A stretch of DNA of 64,000 nucleotides from Chryseobacterium phocaeense (GCF_900169075.1 NZ_LT827015.1:372001-436000), one strand, 5' to 3'; positions 17,219 to 25,655 are shown, counted from the stretch's first letter. A program made the numbers and translations. The notes: generated from the sequence alone by a model not told the origin.

Positions 17219-18532
17219 ATGAGTGCTTCTTACATACCTAAAGATGTATATGCCATTTGTACATTTCAGACAGATACAGAACCAAGACAGTTTATTGATA
17301 CTAGGGAGAGTCCAACTGTATTTTATGGACAGGATAAAACAAGACCCTTACTCACTGTTATAGATAAAAATATTAGAGATAAAGAATTTCCTTGTAAAAG
17401 TCCTAAAAATGCAATGTGGGGATTTATTTGTTTTGGGGCAGGACTTATTGTGGGTGCTCTTTTAGTCTTGTCAGGTCCTGTTGGGTGGGCAGCATTAGCC
17501 GTTGGAGCAGGAGTGCTGCTGTGCGCAGGAGCAGCTGTTTATCATGGTACAAAAATAAATCATTTATGTACCGGATCTCTTGAAAAAGGAACCTGGAAGT
17601 TAGAACATCAGACCGTAAAATTTGATAAAAAAAATGCAATTACACAAAACTCAATGTTAGTTTGTGATGCAGGAGGAATACTTACCCCAATTTTCAGTTA
17701 TGCAATAGCAAAAAAATATGCTGAGCAAATTAGCTCTAATAATAATACAGAAATAGGATTGAATGCTTTTGCCTCTTTCTTTGGCGGAGCGGGAATTGTT
17801 ATCGCAGGGGTAGAAATGGGAATAGCAAAAACTTTACTATGGATGGGTGGAACCATGGCCGTTATGAATGAAGGAACCTATTGGGAAAGGGAGTGGATTA
17901 GAGATGGCTCATTACAGGACAATACCCATTATCAGGATATGAATGAAAAAGTTGATGAAAATAGCAGAATACCGGGATATTTAAAAGATATGCCAGAAAG
18001 TCTTGCGGGTGTAACACCTTCTGATCTTGCCAGCCCGGATATTTTAGAATTAAATGAAAAAGGTGGATTAGCCAGCCGAGATGGTAAGACACCTATATTT
18101 TTCAATGGAAAATGGTATGTTCAGGATTGGCAGAAAAATCTCATAGAAATAAAACAAGGGACAGCATTATCAAGGGATTTATCTGCTCTTGAAGGGGTAA
18201 ATTCACGAGAAGTCTGGAAAACACCTGAAGGAAAAGCAATTGTAGAGAATATTCGTAACGGGAAATATTCTGAATCGCTTGTACAGACTGCAAAAGATGG
18301 ATTGGGAAGAGTAAGACCTCGAAATCTTCCTAATTTGGCAAAAGAATTACCTGCGTTAAAACTCCAGAATATAAAGAACATTGGAAAGCTTGGGGTAAAA
18401 GGTGGAGGCTTTATAGGCTTCTTTTTCCCTTTCATTGCTACCGGGTTTTCGGAAGAATCACGAAAAGCACTGGCTAATGCGATGGCTGAGGATGCAGGAA
18501 ACGGAATAAATGTTGTAGCCAATAATGCTTAA
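17219..18532 (+). CDS. PAAR-like (DUF4280-type) T6SS protein with hydrophobic segments, candidate effector
   Basis: 437 residues. The N-terminus matches a DUF4280/PAAR-like spike tip in split form. The first part is VIDKNIRDKEFPCKSPKNAM (about 40-62) and the second is LCTGSLEKGTWKL...NAITQNSMLVCDAGG (about 116-158). Cys residues occur at the expected places. Between the parts sits a Gly/Ala-rich hydrophobic insertion of about 45 residues (66-112). A second hydrophobic stretch lies near 180-220 and a third near 395-412. The C-terminal 200 residues have no recognisable enzymatic motif. Membrane insertion is a plausible mode of action. The position after vgrG, LysM and a two-TM gene supports spike-borne delivery. 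Confidence 0.7.
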   Translation: MSASYIPKDVYAICTFQTDTEPRQFIDTRESPTVFYGQDKTRPLLTVIDKNIRDKEFPCKSPKNAMWGFICFGAGLIVGALLVLSGPVGWAALAVGAGVLLCAGAAVYHGTKINHLCTGSLEKGTWKLEHQTVKFDKKNAITQNSMLVCDAGGILTPIFSYAIAKKYAEQISSNNNTEIGLNAFASFFGGAGIVIAGVEMGIAKTLLWMGGTMAVMNEGTYWEREWIRDGSLQDNTHYQDMNEKVDENSRIPGYLKDMPESLAGVTPSDLASPDILELNEKGGLASRDGKTPIFFNGKWYVQDWQKNLIEIKQGTALSRDLSALEGVNSREVWKTPEGKAIVENIRNGKYSESLVQTAKDGLGRVRPRNLPNLAKELPALKLQNIKNIGKLGVKGGGFIGFFFPFIATGFSEESRKALANAMAEDAGNGINVVANNA

Positions 18533-18543
18533 ATTAAATAAAT

Positions 18544-18572
18544 AAAAAAGACCTGAATAAGGTCTTTTTTTA
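18544..18572 (+). terminator. Intrinsic terminator of the vgrG cargo operon
   Basis: AAAAAAGACCT / AGGTCTTTTTT stem with a GAATA loop, 12 nt after the PAAR-like gene stop. Confidence 0.85.
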
Positions 18573-18628
18573 TGAAGTACTCAAAAACAAAAAAAGATAA
18601 TAATTCCCCATATTATATTTCCCCACAA

Positions 18629-18806
18629 AGTGTAAAAAATAAATTTTATACATTATTATGATTCCAATAAATATCTTATAAACAGAGCTTTCCGTATTAT
18701 GTTAAGTCAAAAGTAGTAGAATTACTACACCAAATCGTAGTATTACTACAATATCTCAGATTTGTATCCAAAAACTTTTTCTTTACCGGGTTCGGGTCTA
18801 TCTTTG
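18629..18806 (+). promoter_or_regulatory. T6SS-type promoter, copy 3 (second hcp gene)
   Basis: AGTGTAAAA at 18629-18637, GTAGAATTACTAC at 18716-18728, GTAGTATTACTAC at 18737-18749 (one base changed), a 49-bp gap and TATCTTTG at 18799-18806. The hcp ATG is 53 nt after the -7 box. Confidence 0.8.
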
Positions 18807-18858
18807 CTCTGTAATCAATCACTATTCACAAATTATATAACAATTAAAATCACCAGTC

Positions 18859-19263
18859 ATGGCAGCAAATTCAAGAGGAATCTTAAAATTCAACGGAGGA
18901 GAAGGACAAAAATTATTAAAGCTTAACTATAGCGTATCAAGATCTACAGACGTTTCAGGACGTGTAGCATCTGATCCTTCCAATGCTTTAATCAAAATCA
19001 CAGTAGAAGCTACTGAAAAGTCTGATATCCTGGAAAGTTTATTGAACGGTAAGTATAAGCCTACAACAGGTGAGGTTACTTTCAATAAATCTCACGAAGA
19101 AGGTACACTAACTACTCTTACATGGGAGAACGGATATGTAATCCAGCACGAAGTAGACTTCGATGCAATAGACACGAACAGTATGCTGATCAGCTTTGTA
19201 GTAAGCGCGGAAGTTATCGGTCTTGGTACATCTGAGTACCGTGGAATGTGGCCTGGAGCTTAA
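18859..19263 (+). CDS. hcp: T6SS tube protein Hcp (TssD), copy 2
   Basis: 134 residues, nearly identical to the copy at 12792-13202 over the first 65 residues and diverging toward the end (...VIGLGTSEYRGMWPGA). At the DNA level the two copies share an uninterrupted stretch of about 44 identical bases within otherwise scattered synonymous changes. The promoter architecture and terminator type are also duplicated. The C-terminal differences may alter which effectors load or how the hexamers stack (inference). Confidence 0.93.
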   Translation: MAANSRGILKFNGGEGQKLLKLNYSVSRSTDVSGRVASDPSNALIKITVEATEKSDILESLLNGKYKPTTGEVTFNKSHEEGTLTTLTWENGYVIQHEVDFDAIDTNSMLISFVVSAEVIGLGTSEYRGMWPGA

Positions 19264-19302
19264 TCAACAGACCCAAGTCTTTTAGTAAAAAATAACAACT
19301 GA

Positions 19303-19334
19303 ACAGAATGGCAGAAATGCTGTTCTGTTTTTTG
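19303..19334 (+). terminator. Intrinsic terminator after hcp copy 2
   Basis: ACAGAA / TTCTGT outer stem with an inner CAG / CTG and a T-run, in the same position as the terminator of hcp copy 1. Confidence 0.7.
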
Positions 19335-19336
19335 TT

Positions 19337-19480
19337 TTAGGTAGCTGGTGTTAGGTAGCAGGTATTAGGTAGCAGGGAATAGAAAAAAATGCTTCAACAC
19401 ATATCCAGAAATCTCACAAAGCTCTCACTCCATCACCTGGAAATTCATCACTCATAATTCATCACTCATCACTCAAAAAA
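19337..19480. repeat. 14-bp tandem repeat and heptad array
   Basis: Three 14-bp units of the TTAGGTAGCAGGTA type at 19337-19378, followed at 19443-19475 by ATCACTCATAATTC-like heptads. The heptads are related to those in the composite dispersed repeats, but the hairpin core is absent here. Confidence 0.6.
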
Positions 19481-19494
19481 GTATTCCTTTTTCT

Positions 19495-19502
19495 TATATT
19501 TG
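19495..19502 (+). promoter_or_regulatory. -7 box of polA
   Basis: TATATTTG, 15 nt before the ATG at 19518. An in-frame TTG at 19500 lies inside this box, so the ATG at 19518 is the better start. Confidence 0.55.
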
Positions 19503-19517
19503 TTCATTATAGATATT

Positions 19518-22352
19518 ATGGACGCAACACAAGATAAAAGACTCTTTCTCATTGATGCCTATGCAATGATATTCAGAGGATATTACGCACTGATCAGGAA
19601 TCCGAGATTAACCAGCACAGGCCTGGATACTTCAGCTATCTTTGGTTTTACGAACTCTTTGATCGAGCTGATCAGAAGAGAAAAGCCAACTCATTTGGCC
19701 GTTGTTTTTGATGTAGGACAGGCAAGTGTAAGAACTGACGATTATTCGGACTACAAAGCCAACAGAAGCGAGACTCCTGAAGCAATAAAAATTGCGGTTC
19801 CATATATTCACAGGATTCTGGAGGCGATGCATATTCCGATTTTGGGAGTGGAAGGGTATGAAGCGGATGATGTGATAGGAACCATCGCGTGTAAAGCGGA
19901 AAAAGAAGGCTATACCACTTTTATGGTGACTCCGGATAAAGATTTTGCCCAGCTGGTTACCGATAAAATTAAAATTTATAAGCCCGGCTTAAAAGGTGGC
20001 GATATTGAAATTTTGGGCGTTGAGGAAGTAAAAGCAAAATATGAAATTGAAGATCCGAAACAGGTCATTGATTTCCTTGCCATGATGGGGGATGCTGTGG
20101 ATAATATTCCCGGCCTGGATGGAGTAGGTGAGAAAACAGCTATGAAATTCCTCAAGGAATTCGGGAGTATAGAAAACCTGCTGGCCAATACCGATAAGCT
20201 GAAGGGAAAACTGAAAGAAAAAGTAGAAGCTTCTGCAGAGCGCGGGATATTGTCTAAAAAATTAGCCACTATCATTTGTGATGCCCCTGTAGAATTCCAT
20301 CAGGAACAGTATGATCTGGATACTCCGGATTTTGAAAAAGTAAAAGAAGTTTTTGATGAAATTGAATTCAGGAGACTTTATGAAAACCTGTACCGGGCCT
20401 TCGCTTCTGCACCTGTAGAGACCGTGGTGGTAAGTCAGGTGGAAATAAAGGAGACTCCGGCAGGTACAGAGGTGAAAGGCCAGGTAATGCAGCTTGATCT
20501 CTTCGCAAATTTTGAAGAACTGGAACAGGCGACTTCCACCAAATCCAATATCGAGCACAACGATCATCTTTATCAGTTTGTGGACAATCCGAAAGCACAG
20601 AAGGTGCTGGTCAATAATCTGTTAAAACAAAGAGCCGTTTGCTTTGATACCGAAACCACTTCATTAAACGAACTGGAAGCAGAACTTGTAGGAATGAGCT
20701 TTTCCTATAAAAAAGGCCTTGCCTATTATATTCCTTTATCCGAAGATAAGGGTGAAGTGTTGCAGACACTTGAAATCTTCAGACCGTTCTTTGAAAAAGA
20801 AGACCTTCTGAAAATAGCGCACAACCTGAAATTCGATTATAAAATATTACAACAGTATGATATTACGGTAAAAGGTGCCATGTTTGACACCATGATTGCC
20901 CATTATCTGCTGAATCCGGACGGAAGACACGGAATGGATTATCTTTCCGAAGTATACCTGAATTACAAACCCGTTTCCATTGAAACCATTATCGGGAAAA
21001 AAGGAAAAAAACAGGGCACGTTCAGAGATGCGGACCTGAGAACACAGACCGATTATGCGGCAGAAGATGCAGATGTAACTTTCCAGTTGTACGAGCTGTT
21101 TGCACCACAGCTGAAAAAGGAGAACCTTGAAGATCTTTTCTTTAAAATAGAAATGCCATTGATGGAAGTTCTTGCCAAAATGGAGCTTTCGGGAATTTCT
21201 TTAGATGAAAAATGGCTGGCACAGGAGAGTATAGATCTTGAAAATGATCTGAGACAGCTGGAAACCAAAATTTTTGAACTTTCCGGGGAAGAATTCAATA
21301 TGAATTCGCCAAAACAGCTTGGGGAAATCCTGTTCGAGAAAATGCAGCTGGATCCTAAAGCCAAGAAAACAAAAACAGGACAGTATGCCACTTCTGAAGA
21401 TGTTTTGCAGAAGCTTTCCTCAAAACATGAAATCATCAAGCATATCCTGGAATACAGAACCTATCAGAAATTAAAATCAACCTATGTAGATGCCCTGCCA
21501 TCGCAGATTGATAAGCAGGACAAGAGGGTACATACCAATTTCTCCCAGACTACGGCTGCAACCGGCCGACTGGCGAGCGTAAATCCAAACCTTCAGAACA
21601 TCCCGATCAGAACCGTCCGCGGACAGCAGATTCGGGGTGCCTTTGTGTCCGGAGAAGGAAAAAAAATCATCTCTGCCGACTACTCACAGATCGAACTTCG
21701 ACTGATCGCCGAGATTTCGGGAGAAGGAAATATGATCCAGGCTTTCCAGGATGGCGAAGATATTCATGCTTCTACGGCGGCAAAACTCTTTAAAATTCCT
21801 CTGGAAGAAGTTTCCAAAACCCAGAGAAGCCAGGCTAAAACCGTGAATTTTGGAATTATATACGGACAGGGAGCTTTTGCGTTGGCAGAGCAGACCGGAC
21901 TTTCCAGAACGGAAGCGAAGCAGATGATCGAAGCCTATTTTGAAACCTATCCGAAATTAAAGGAATATATGGCGGAACAGGTGAGTAAAGCCCGTCAGGT
22001 GGGGTATGTGGAAACTATTCTAGGAAGAAAACGTCATTTGAAGGATATTAATTCCAATAATTTTGTGGTAAGAGGCCATGCGGAAAGAAATGCCGTAAAC
22101 GCCCCGGTTCAGGGAAGTGCGGCGGATGTCGTAAAACTGGCCATGATCAAAATTGACCAGGAACTTACAGCACAGCAGCTGCAGACCAGAATGCTTCTTC
22201 AGGTGCATGACGAACTTATATTTGAATCTCCGGCAGAAGAGATTGAAGCCGCATCAAAACTGATCAAAACCGAAATGGAAAGCGCTTTGGAAACAAAGGT
22301 TCCGTTGCTGGTAGAAGTAGGAGTGGGGAATAACTGGCTGGAAGCGCATTAA
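19518..22352 (+). CDS. polA: DNA polymerase I
   Basis: 944 residues with all three domains. The 5' nuclease (1-290) shows YEADDVIGT and TPDKDF. The 3'-5' proofreading domain is intact, with CFDTETT (about 374-380), HNLKFDYKIL and YAAEDAD. The polymerase has motif A DYSQIELRLIAEI, the finger motif RSQAKTVNFGIIYGQG and motif C VHDELIFE. It fills gaps during Okazaki fragment processing and excision repair. The gene marks the right-hand boundary of the T6SS locus and is not part of it. Confidence 0.97.
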   Translation: MDATQDKRLFLIDAYAMIFRGYYALIRNPRLTSTGLDTSAIFGFTNSLIELIRREKPTHLAVVFDVGQASVRTDDYSDYKANRSETPEAIKIAVPYIHRILEAMHIPILGVEGYEADDVIGTIACKAEKEGYTTFMVTPDKDFAQLVTDKIKIYKPGLKGGDIEILGVEEVKAKYEIEDPKQVIDFLAMMGDAVDNIPGLDGVGEKTAMKFLKEFGSIENLLANTDKLKGKLKEKVEASAERGILSKKLATIICDAPVEFHQEQYDLDTPDFEKVKEVFDEIEFRRLYENLYRAFASAPVETVVVSQVEIKETPAGTEVKGQVMQLDLFANFEELEQATSTKSNIEHNDHLYQFVDNPKAQKVLVNNLLKQRAVCFDTETTSLNELEAELVGMSFSYKKGLAYYIPLSEDKGEVLQTLEIFRPFFEKEDLLKIAHNLKFDYKILQQYDITVKGAMFDTMIAHYLLNPDGRHGMDYLSEVYLNYKPVSIETIIGKKGKKQGTFRDADLRTQTDYAAEDADVTFQLYELFAPQLKKENLEDLFFKIEMPLMEVLAKMELSGISLDEKWLAQESIDLENDLRQLETKIFELSGEEFNMNSPKQLGEILFEKMQLDPKAKKTKTGQYATSEDVLQKLSSKHEIIKHILEYRTYQKLKSTYVDALPSQIDKQDKRVHTNFSQTTAATGRLASVNPNLQNIPIRTVRGQQIRGAFVSGEGKKIISADYSQIELRLIAEISGEGNMIQAFQDGEDIHASTAAKLFKIPLEEVSKTQRSQAKTVNFGIIYGQGAFALAEQTGLSRTEAKQMIEAYFETYPKLKEYMAEQVSKARQVGYVETILGRKRHLKDINSNNFVVRGHAERNAVNAPVQGSAADVVKLAMIKIDQELTAQQLQTRMLLQVHDELIFESPAEEIEAASKLIKTEMESALETKVPLLVEVGVGNNWLEAH

Positions 22353-22372
22353 ATAAATAGTACAAAATATGG

Positions 22373-22404
22373 TAAGGTGGGTTTTTAGCTCACCTTATTT
22401 TTTT
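22373..22404 (+). terminator. Intrinsic terminator after polA
   Basis: TAAGGTG / CACCTTA stem with a T-run, 20 nt after the polA stop. Confidence 0.75.
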
Positions 22405-22454
22405 ATTTCGTCATTGGGGAAATTGTATAAATAAAATCCTGTAAAATAAAAAAG

Positions 22455-22474
22455 AAGACTAACACTTTAGCCTT
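22455..22474 (-). terminator. Terminator of a vanished minus-strand gene
   Basis: AAGGCTAA / TTAGTCTT stem with a T-rich tail on the minus strand, just downstream of the gene fragment at 22490-22576. Confidence 0.55.
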
Positions 22475-22489
22475 CCCAAACTTTCTGCT

Positions 22490-22576
22490 TTATGCAGCAA
22501 ATTTTTTGTAATCATTTTTCACCTCATCGATTTTACCTTCGCTTGTTTTTTTAAGGCCCGTATTCCAGAAGAATGG
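22490..22576 (-). pseudogene. 3' remnant of a lost minus-strand gene
   Basis: Read on the minus strand, 28 protein-like codons (PFFWNTGLKKTSEG... ending NDYKKFAA) run to a stop and then a terminator. The frame is closed immediately upstream by two in-frame stops and has no start codon. The parent family was not recognised. This remnant and its terminator are the main content of the 319-bp gap between polA and the next gene. Confidence 0.4.
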
Positions 22577-22671
22577 TTATTTCATTCAAACGAATACGCG
22601 GTAAAGATATTAAGTATAAATTTCCCACAAAATACTACTTTTGGGGTAGTTTTGTAGTGAAATAAAAAAAA

Positions 22672-23403
22672 TTACCCATCGACGTCATCATATATATTCC
22701 GTACAATATCATCAGGAGAAGCTGTTTCAAATACATATTTTTCCTTTTTAATGAAGATGGTTTTGGATTTTGAAGGCATTTCTTCGTCCAGGGTATTGAT
22801 CACATCATGGGTCACTTTTCCCTTCAAAGGCTGATAAAACAGGGCAGAATGGGATCCTGCTCCCATATTGTATGTCTCAAGATAAATTAAAATAAGTTCA
22901 CCATCCATATACCTGAACCTGCTGAACTGATTTCCATAAGGTCCGGCATCATACAGATCAATATGCAGTTCTCCTTCTTTAATGGAAATATCTTCCGGGT
23001 CATGCATCTTATATCCAGCTTCGTTGTACTCATCGGGTAAAACGGTGTCTGAAGTTTTGTACAGACGATAAATCTGATCTTTATTTTTCAAAAGAATCAG
23101 CATTTTTCTTGCCGCAAGGGTATCATCTTTTTTCCGGATAATTAGTGCAGCGTCAGTCAGGCCATCCAGATTAAGATCTCCTTTTGCATCATATTGAATC
23201 TCATAACCGTGCGGAACGAGGTCAGATGGTTTTTTTTCGCTGTCAGATGCCTGTTGCTGTTCAGAAAAATGATTCAGTGAGTCACTTTTTACATTTTTTG
23301 CAGGAAGGGTATTGTTTTTATTGCCTGTCTCCGGTTTTTTCTCTTTTTTACAGGAGTAGAGCACCAGAAGGCATAAAGTAAGCAGCAGGAGATTTCTTTT
23401 CAA
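22672..23403 (-). CDS. Lipoprotein of unknown function
   Basis: 243 residues. The signal MKRNLLLLTLCLLVLYSC has its lipobox Cys at 18, followed by a Lys/Glu-rich linker (about 19-65). A globular domain begins near 70 with DAKGDLNLDGLTDAALIIR, an Asp-rich loop like those in FG-GAP or calcium-binding repeats. It ends DDIVRNIYDDVDG. No family was assigned firmly. It is the last gene of a run of minus-strand accessory genes. Confidence 0.75.
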   Translation of the reverse strand: MKRNLLLLTLCLLVLYSCKKEKKPETGNKNNTLPAKNVKSDSLNHFSEQQQASDSEKKPSDLVPHGYEIQYDAKGDLNLDGLTDAALIIRKKDDTLAARKMLILLKNKDQIYRLYKTSDTVLPDEYNEAGYKMHDPEDISIKEGELHIDLYDAGPYGNQFSRFRYMDGELILIYLETYNMGAGSHSALFYQPLKGKVTHDVINTLDEEMPSKSKTIFIKKEKYVFETASPDDIVRNIYDDVDG

Positions 23404-23556
23404 GGTTTTGTTTTTTGGTGTGGTGAATTTGCTTAATAATGCAGGATAATAAGCAAAATTACTATTTAGAAACTATATTCTTCATTGAAGTAAATTAGTT
23501 TTGTGTCATTTTACGGCCCTCTTCAGTAATTATTTTGTTTCACCAAGATAATAAAA

Positions 23557-24297
23557 TTATATTTTTCGTATTAACCTGATCAAAGCAAGATCATCTGTTG
23601 GTTTTAGACCATAATGATGTTCCAGTTTTTTTAGCTTTTTATTCAGCATTTCTTCTGTTTCGTCCTGTGAGGAATCGGTTATCAAATATTTAACTGGATC
23701 AATTTTTTCGTCATGATCCGTTATTTTGATTGGAGAAAAAGTCAGAATACCATCGGTAGCGATAGAAACATCCTTCAGTTTATCAAAGAATACTTTCTGA
23801 TTCTGGCGGGCATACCAGGTGTCATAATTTTCATGAAGATGATAAGCCATATAATCAGGTTTATTATCTCTGTCGAATTCTGTTATTTTTCCATTAACAT
23901 TAATTACGCCATCACCAACTGACAGAATAATACCCTTATCATTCTTAATATTATATAGAAGAATGGTTACTGTTGTTAAAAGTTCTTTTTCATCAAGCAT
24001 AAGCCTGTTTTTGGTTGATACCAGCTCATTGAATAGATTTTCAACAATTTCTTTCAGTTCTTCTTCCAAATCTTTTGGACAGGACTTTTCATAAAGCTCC
24101 TGATAACCTTTTTCAATTGCAGTTTTTCGCAGGATTTTCCCTGTAAGGGTTGAGGCAAAATGACTATCCATGGCTGTTGAGCAACCGTCCATCACAGCAC
24201 ATATGATCTTATCGGATCCAATTTTTTTTATGATTAAATCATCTTCACAGTGATGGGTATGATAATCTCCCATTTGAAGAGTAGAATAAATATTCAT
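23557..24297 (-). CDS. PP2C-family serine/threonine protein phosphatase
   Basis: 246 residues, a compact PP2C fold. The metal-binding motifs are spread as expected: HHCEDDLI near the start, CAVMDGCSTAMDS (about 32-44, in the place of the usual DGHGG), LSVGDGVINVNG (about 123-134) and SIATDGILTF (about 178-187). It probably dephosphorylates a protein substrate in the cytoplasm. No partner kinase is in the window. It lies 4 kb beyond the T6SS locus, and I see no direct evidence that it acts on it. Confidence 0.75.
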   Translation of the reverse strand: MNIYSTLQMGDYHTHHCEDDLIIKKIGSDKIICAVMDGCSTAMDSHFASTLTGKILRKTAIEKGYQELYEKSCPKDLEEELKEIVENLFNELVSTKNRLMLDEKELLTTVTILLYNIKNDKGIILSVGDGVINVNGKITEFDRDNKPDYMAYHLHENYDTWYARQNQKVFFDKLKDVSIATDGILTFSPIKITDHDEKIDPVKYLITDSSQDETEEMLNKKLKKLEHHYGLKPTDDLALIRLIRKI

Positions 24298-24354
24298 TGA
24301 CCGTAAAAATAGTTTTATTTTTTAAGTCCTAAAATCATTGCTGATTTATGTTAT

Positions 24355-24978
24355 TTATTTTCCGGATATTTTCTTCACTTCCTCAATTTCCTTTTCCATT
24401 CTTTCCTCCCATCCTTTTCCATTCCTTTTTTCCAGATAGACATCAGTGAGCTCGTTGTATTTTTCCTGAGCTTTAAGGTCTATACGATCAACAGTACAAC
24501 CCGTATTCTTTGAAGTAGTTCCATACTTTCTGTAAATGCTGTCAATGAGTCTTGCTGTTTTTTCATCATAGGCAGGTAGGACGAAACCTCCGTATCTGTG
24601 AACAATCAGATCATTTTTAATATCCTTTTCAGCTTCCCTGATATAATCATTTTCCAGCTTCGTCAGTTCTTTTTTGTTTTTGATATATCCATCTGCAGCT
24701 ATATACACGAAAAATGCCACAGCCAGTAAATTAACAATGGGAAATACACTTAAAAATTTACTTTTAAAGTTCAGTTTTTTAAAGTCCAGACTGCTGATCA
24801 GGAAGGAAGCCAGTGCAGTCACCGCAAAAACTGCCGGAAGGTATTGGATCTGAGACTCCCTGATCAGATACCATAGGTCAAACTGCATAGGATAATTGAG
24901 AAAATAAGATTCCCCGATATACACTATGGTTACAAGCAATATGATCAAGACATTGAAAGCAATAAGTTTTTTGTACAT
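24355..24978 (-). CDS. Membrane protein of unknown function
   Basis: 207 residues with three predicted transmembrane helices (about 5-25, 47-65 and 79-98), then a charged C-terminal region with two coiled-coil-like stretches (KKELTKLENDYIREAEKDIK and EERMEKEIEEVKK). It contains one Cys, in the tail. No recognised family. It lies 57 bp upstream, on the minus strand, of the PP2C gene and may be co-transcribed with it. Confidence 0.65.
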   Translation of the reverse strand: MYKKLIAFNVLIILLVTIVYIGESYFLNYPMQFDLWYLIRESQIQYLPAVFAVTALASFLISSLDFKKLNFKSKFLSVFPIVNLLAVAFFVYIAADGYIKNKKELTKLENDYIREAEKDIKNDLIVHRYGGFVLPAYDEKTARLIDSIYRKYGTTSKNTGCTVDRIDLKAQEKYNELTDVYLEKRNGKGWEERMEKEIEEVKKISGK

Positions 24979-25078
24979 AGCAGAAATCTTAGCTTACTTA
25001 AAAATAAGATTTTCTTCTGATAATTTACGATTTTCGCTTACTTTTATTGATGAATGGTTAAGGTTGGAGCGGGTGGAT

Positions 25079-25555
25079 CTATTGATGATCTGTTTTTGTA
25101 TAGCTGATCTCTTCATCAGCAGGTTTGGATAGCCTGCAATTTTCCGGAGTCAGGTCAATAAGATCGAAAAAGAAATGGAAAGTATAATTCCTGCCATTGA
25201 GCAGTTTGGTATATTGTATGGTTTCTTTAATGGGGATAGTATACATATACTTTTCTCCCGGCCTTAGCTTTACAGTTTTTCTGATACAGTCGGTAAAACA
25301 ATCTACATCAGCTATATACCTTATTTTATTTTCACCGCTGTTGGTATTTTCCCGGATGTTTTCAAGCTGCAGCCTGTATGGAGAATAATGTTTATTGATT
25401 TTCACTTTTTTAGTCCCTGCATTGATAACGGAAATTTCCACAATTCCTTTGGTTTGAAGGCTGGCAGTACTTGATTCAAGTTTTAATATACATTTATCCT
25501 GTCCGTAAACAAGTGATGCGTAAGATATCATCAAAATAAAAAACAACTGTCTCAT
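25079..25555 (-). CDS. Secreted or periplasmic protein of unknown function
   Basis: 158 residues. The signal peptide MRQLFFILMISYASLVYG is followed by QDKCILKLESS. The mature part looks like an Ig-like beta sandwich (GIVEISVINAGTKKVKINKH, LRPGEKYMYTIPI, YTFHFFFDLI), similar in style to periplasmic intracellular-protease-inhibitor-like domains. No firm family assignment. It sits 100 bp from the membrane protein and on the same strand. Confidence 0.6.
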   Translation of the reverse strand: MRQLFFILMISYASLVYGQDKCILKLESSTASLQTKGIVEISVINAGTKKVKINKHYSPYRLQLENIRENTNSGENKIRYIADVDCFTDCIRKTVKLRPGEKYMYTIPIKETIQYTKLLNGRNYTFHFFFDLIDLTPENCRLSKPADEEISYTKTDHQ

Positions 25556-25616
25556 GATCGTTTATTAAGTCTAAGGTACTTAAAAATAGGAATAATCTGA
25601 AGTCTTTCAAAACAAA

Positions 25617-25655
25617 GAAGGACCACAAAACTCATGATAAGTTGTAATGATCCTT
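25617..25655 (-). terminator. Possible terminator after the Imm22-like gene
   Basis: An imperfect stem (AAGGATCATTACAA against TTGTGGTCCTT) downstream of the Imm22-like gene on the minus strand, with a T-rich tail. Confidence 0.35.

Noticed and set aside
23557..24297. PP2C phosphatase as a T6SS post-translational switch (PppA-like)
   Set aside because: No partner kinase or FHA protein is nearby, and polA separates it from the T6SS genes; not supportable from sequence.
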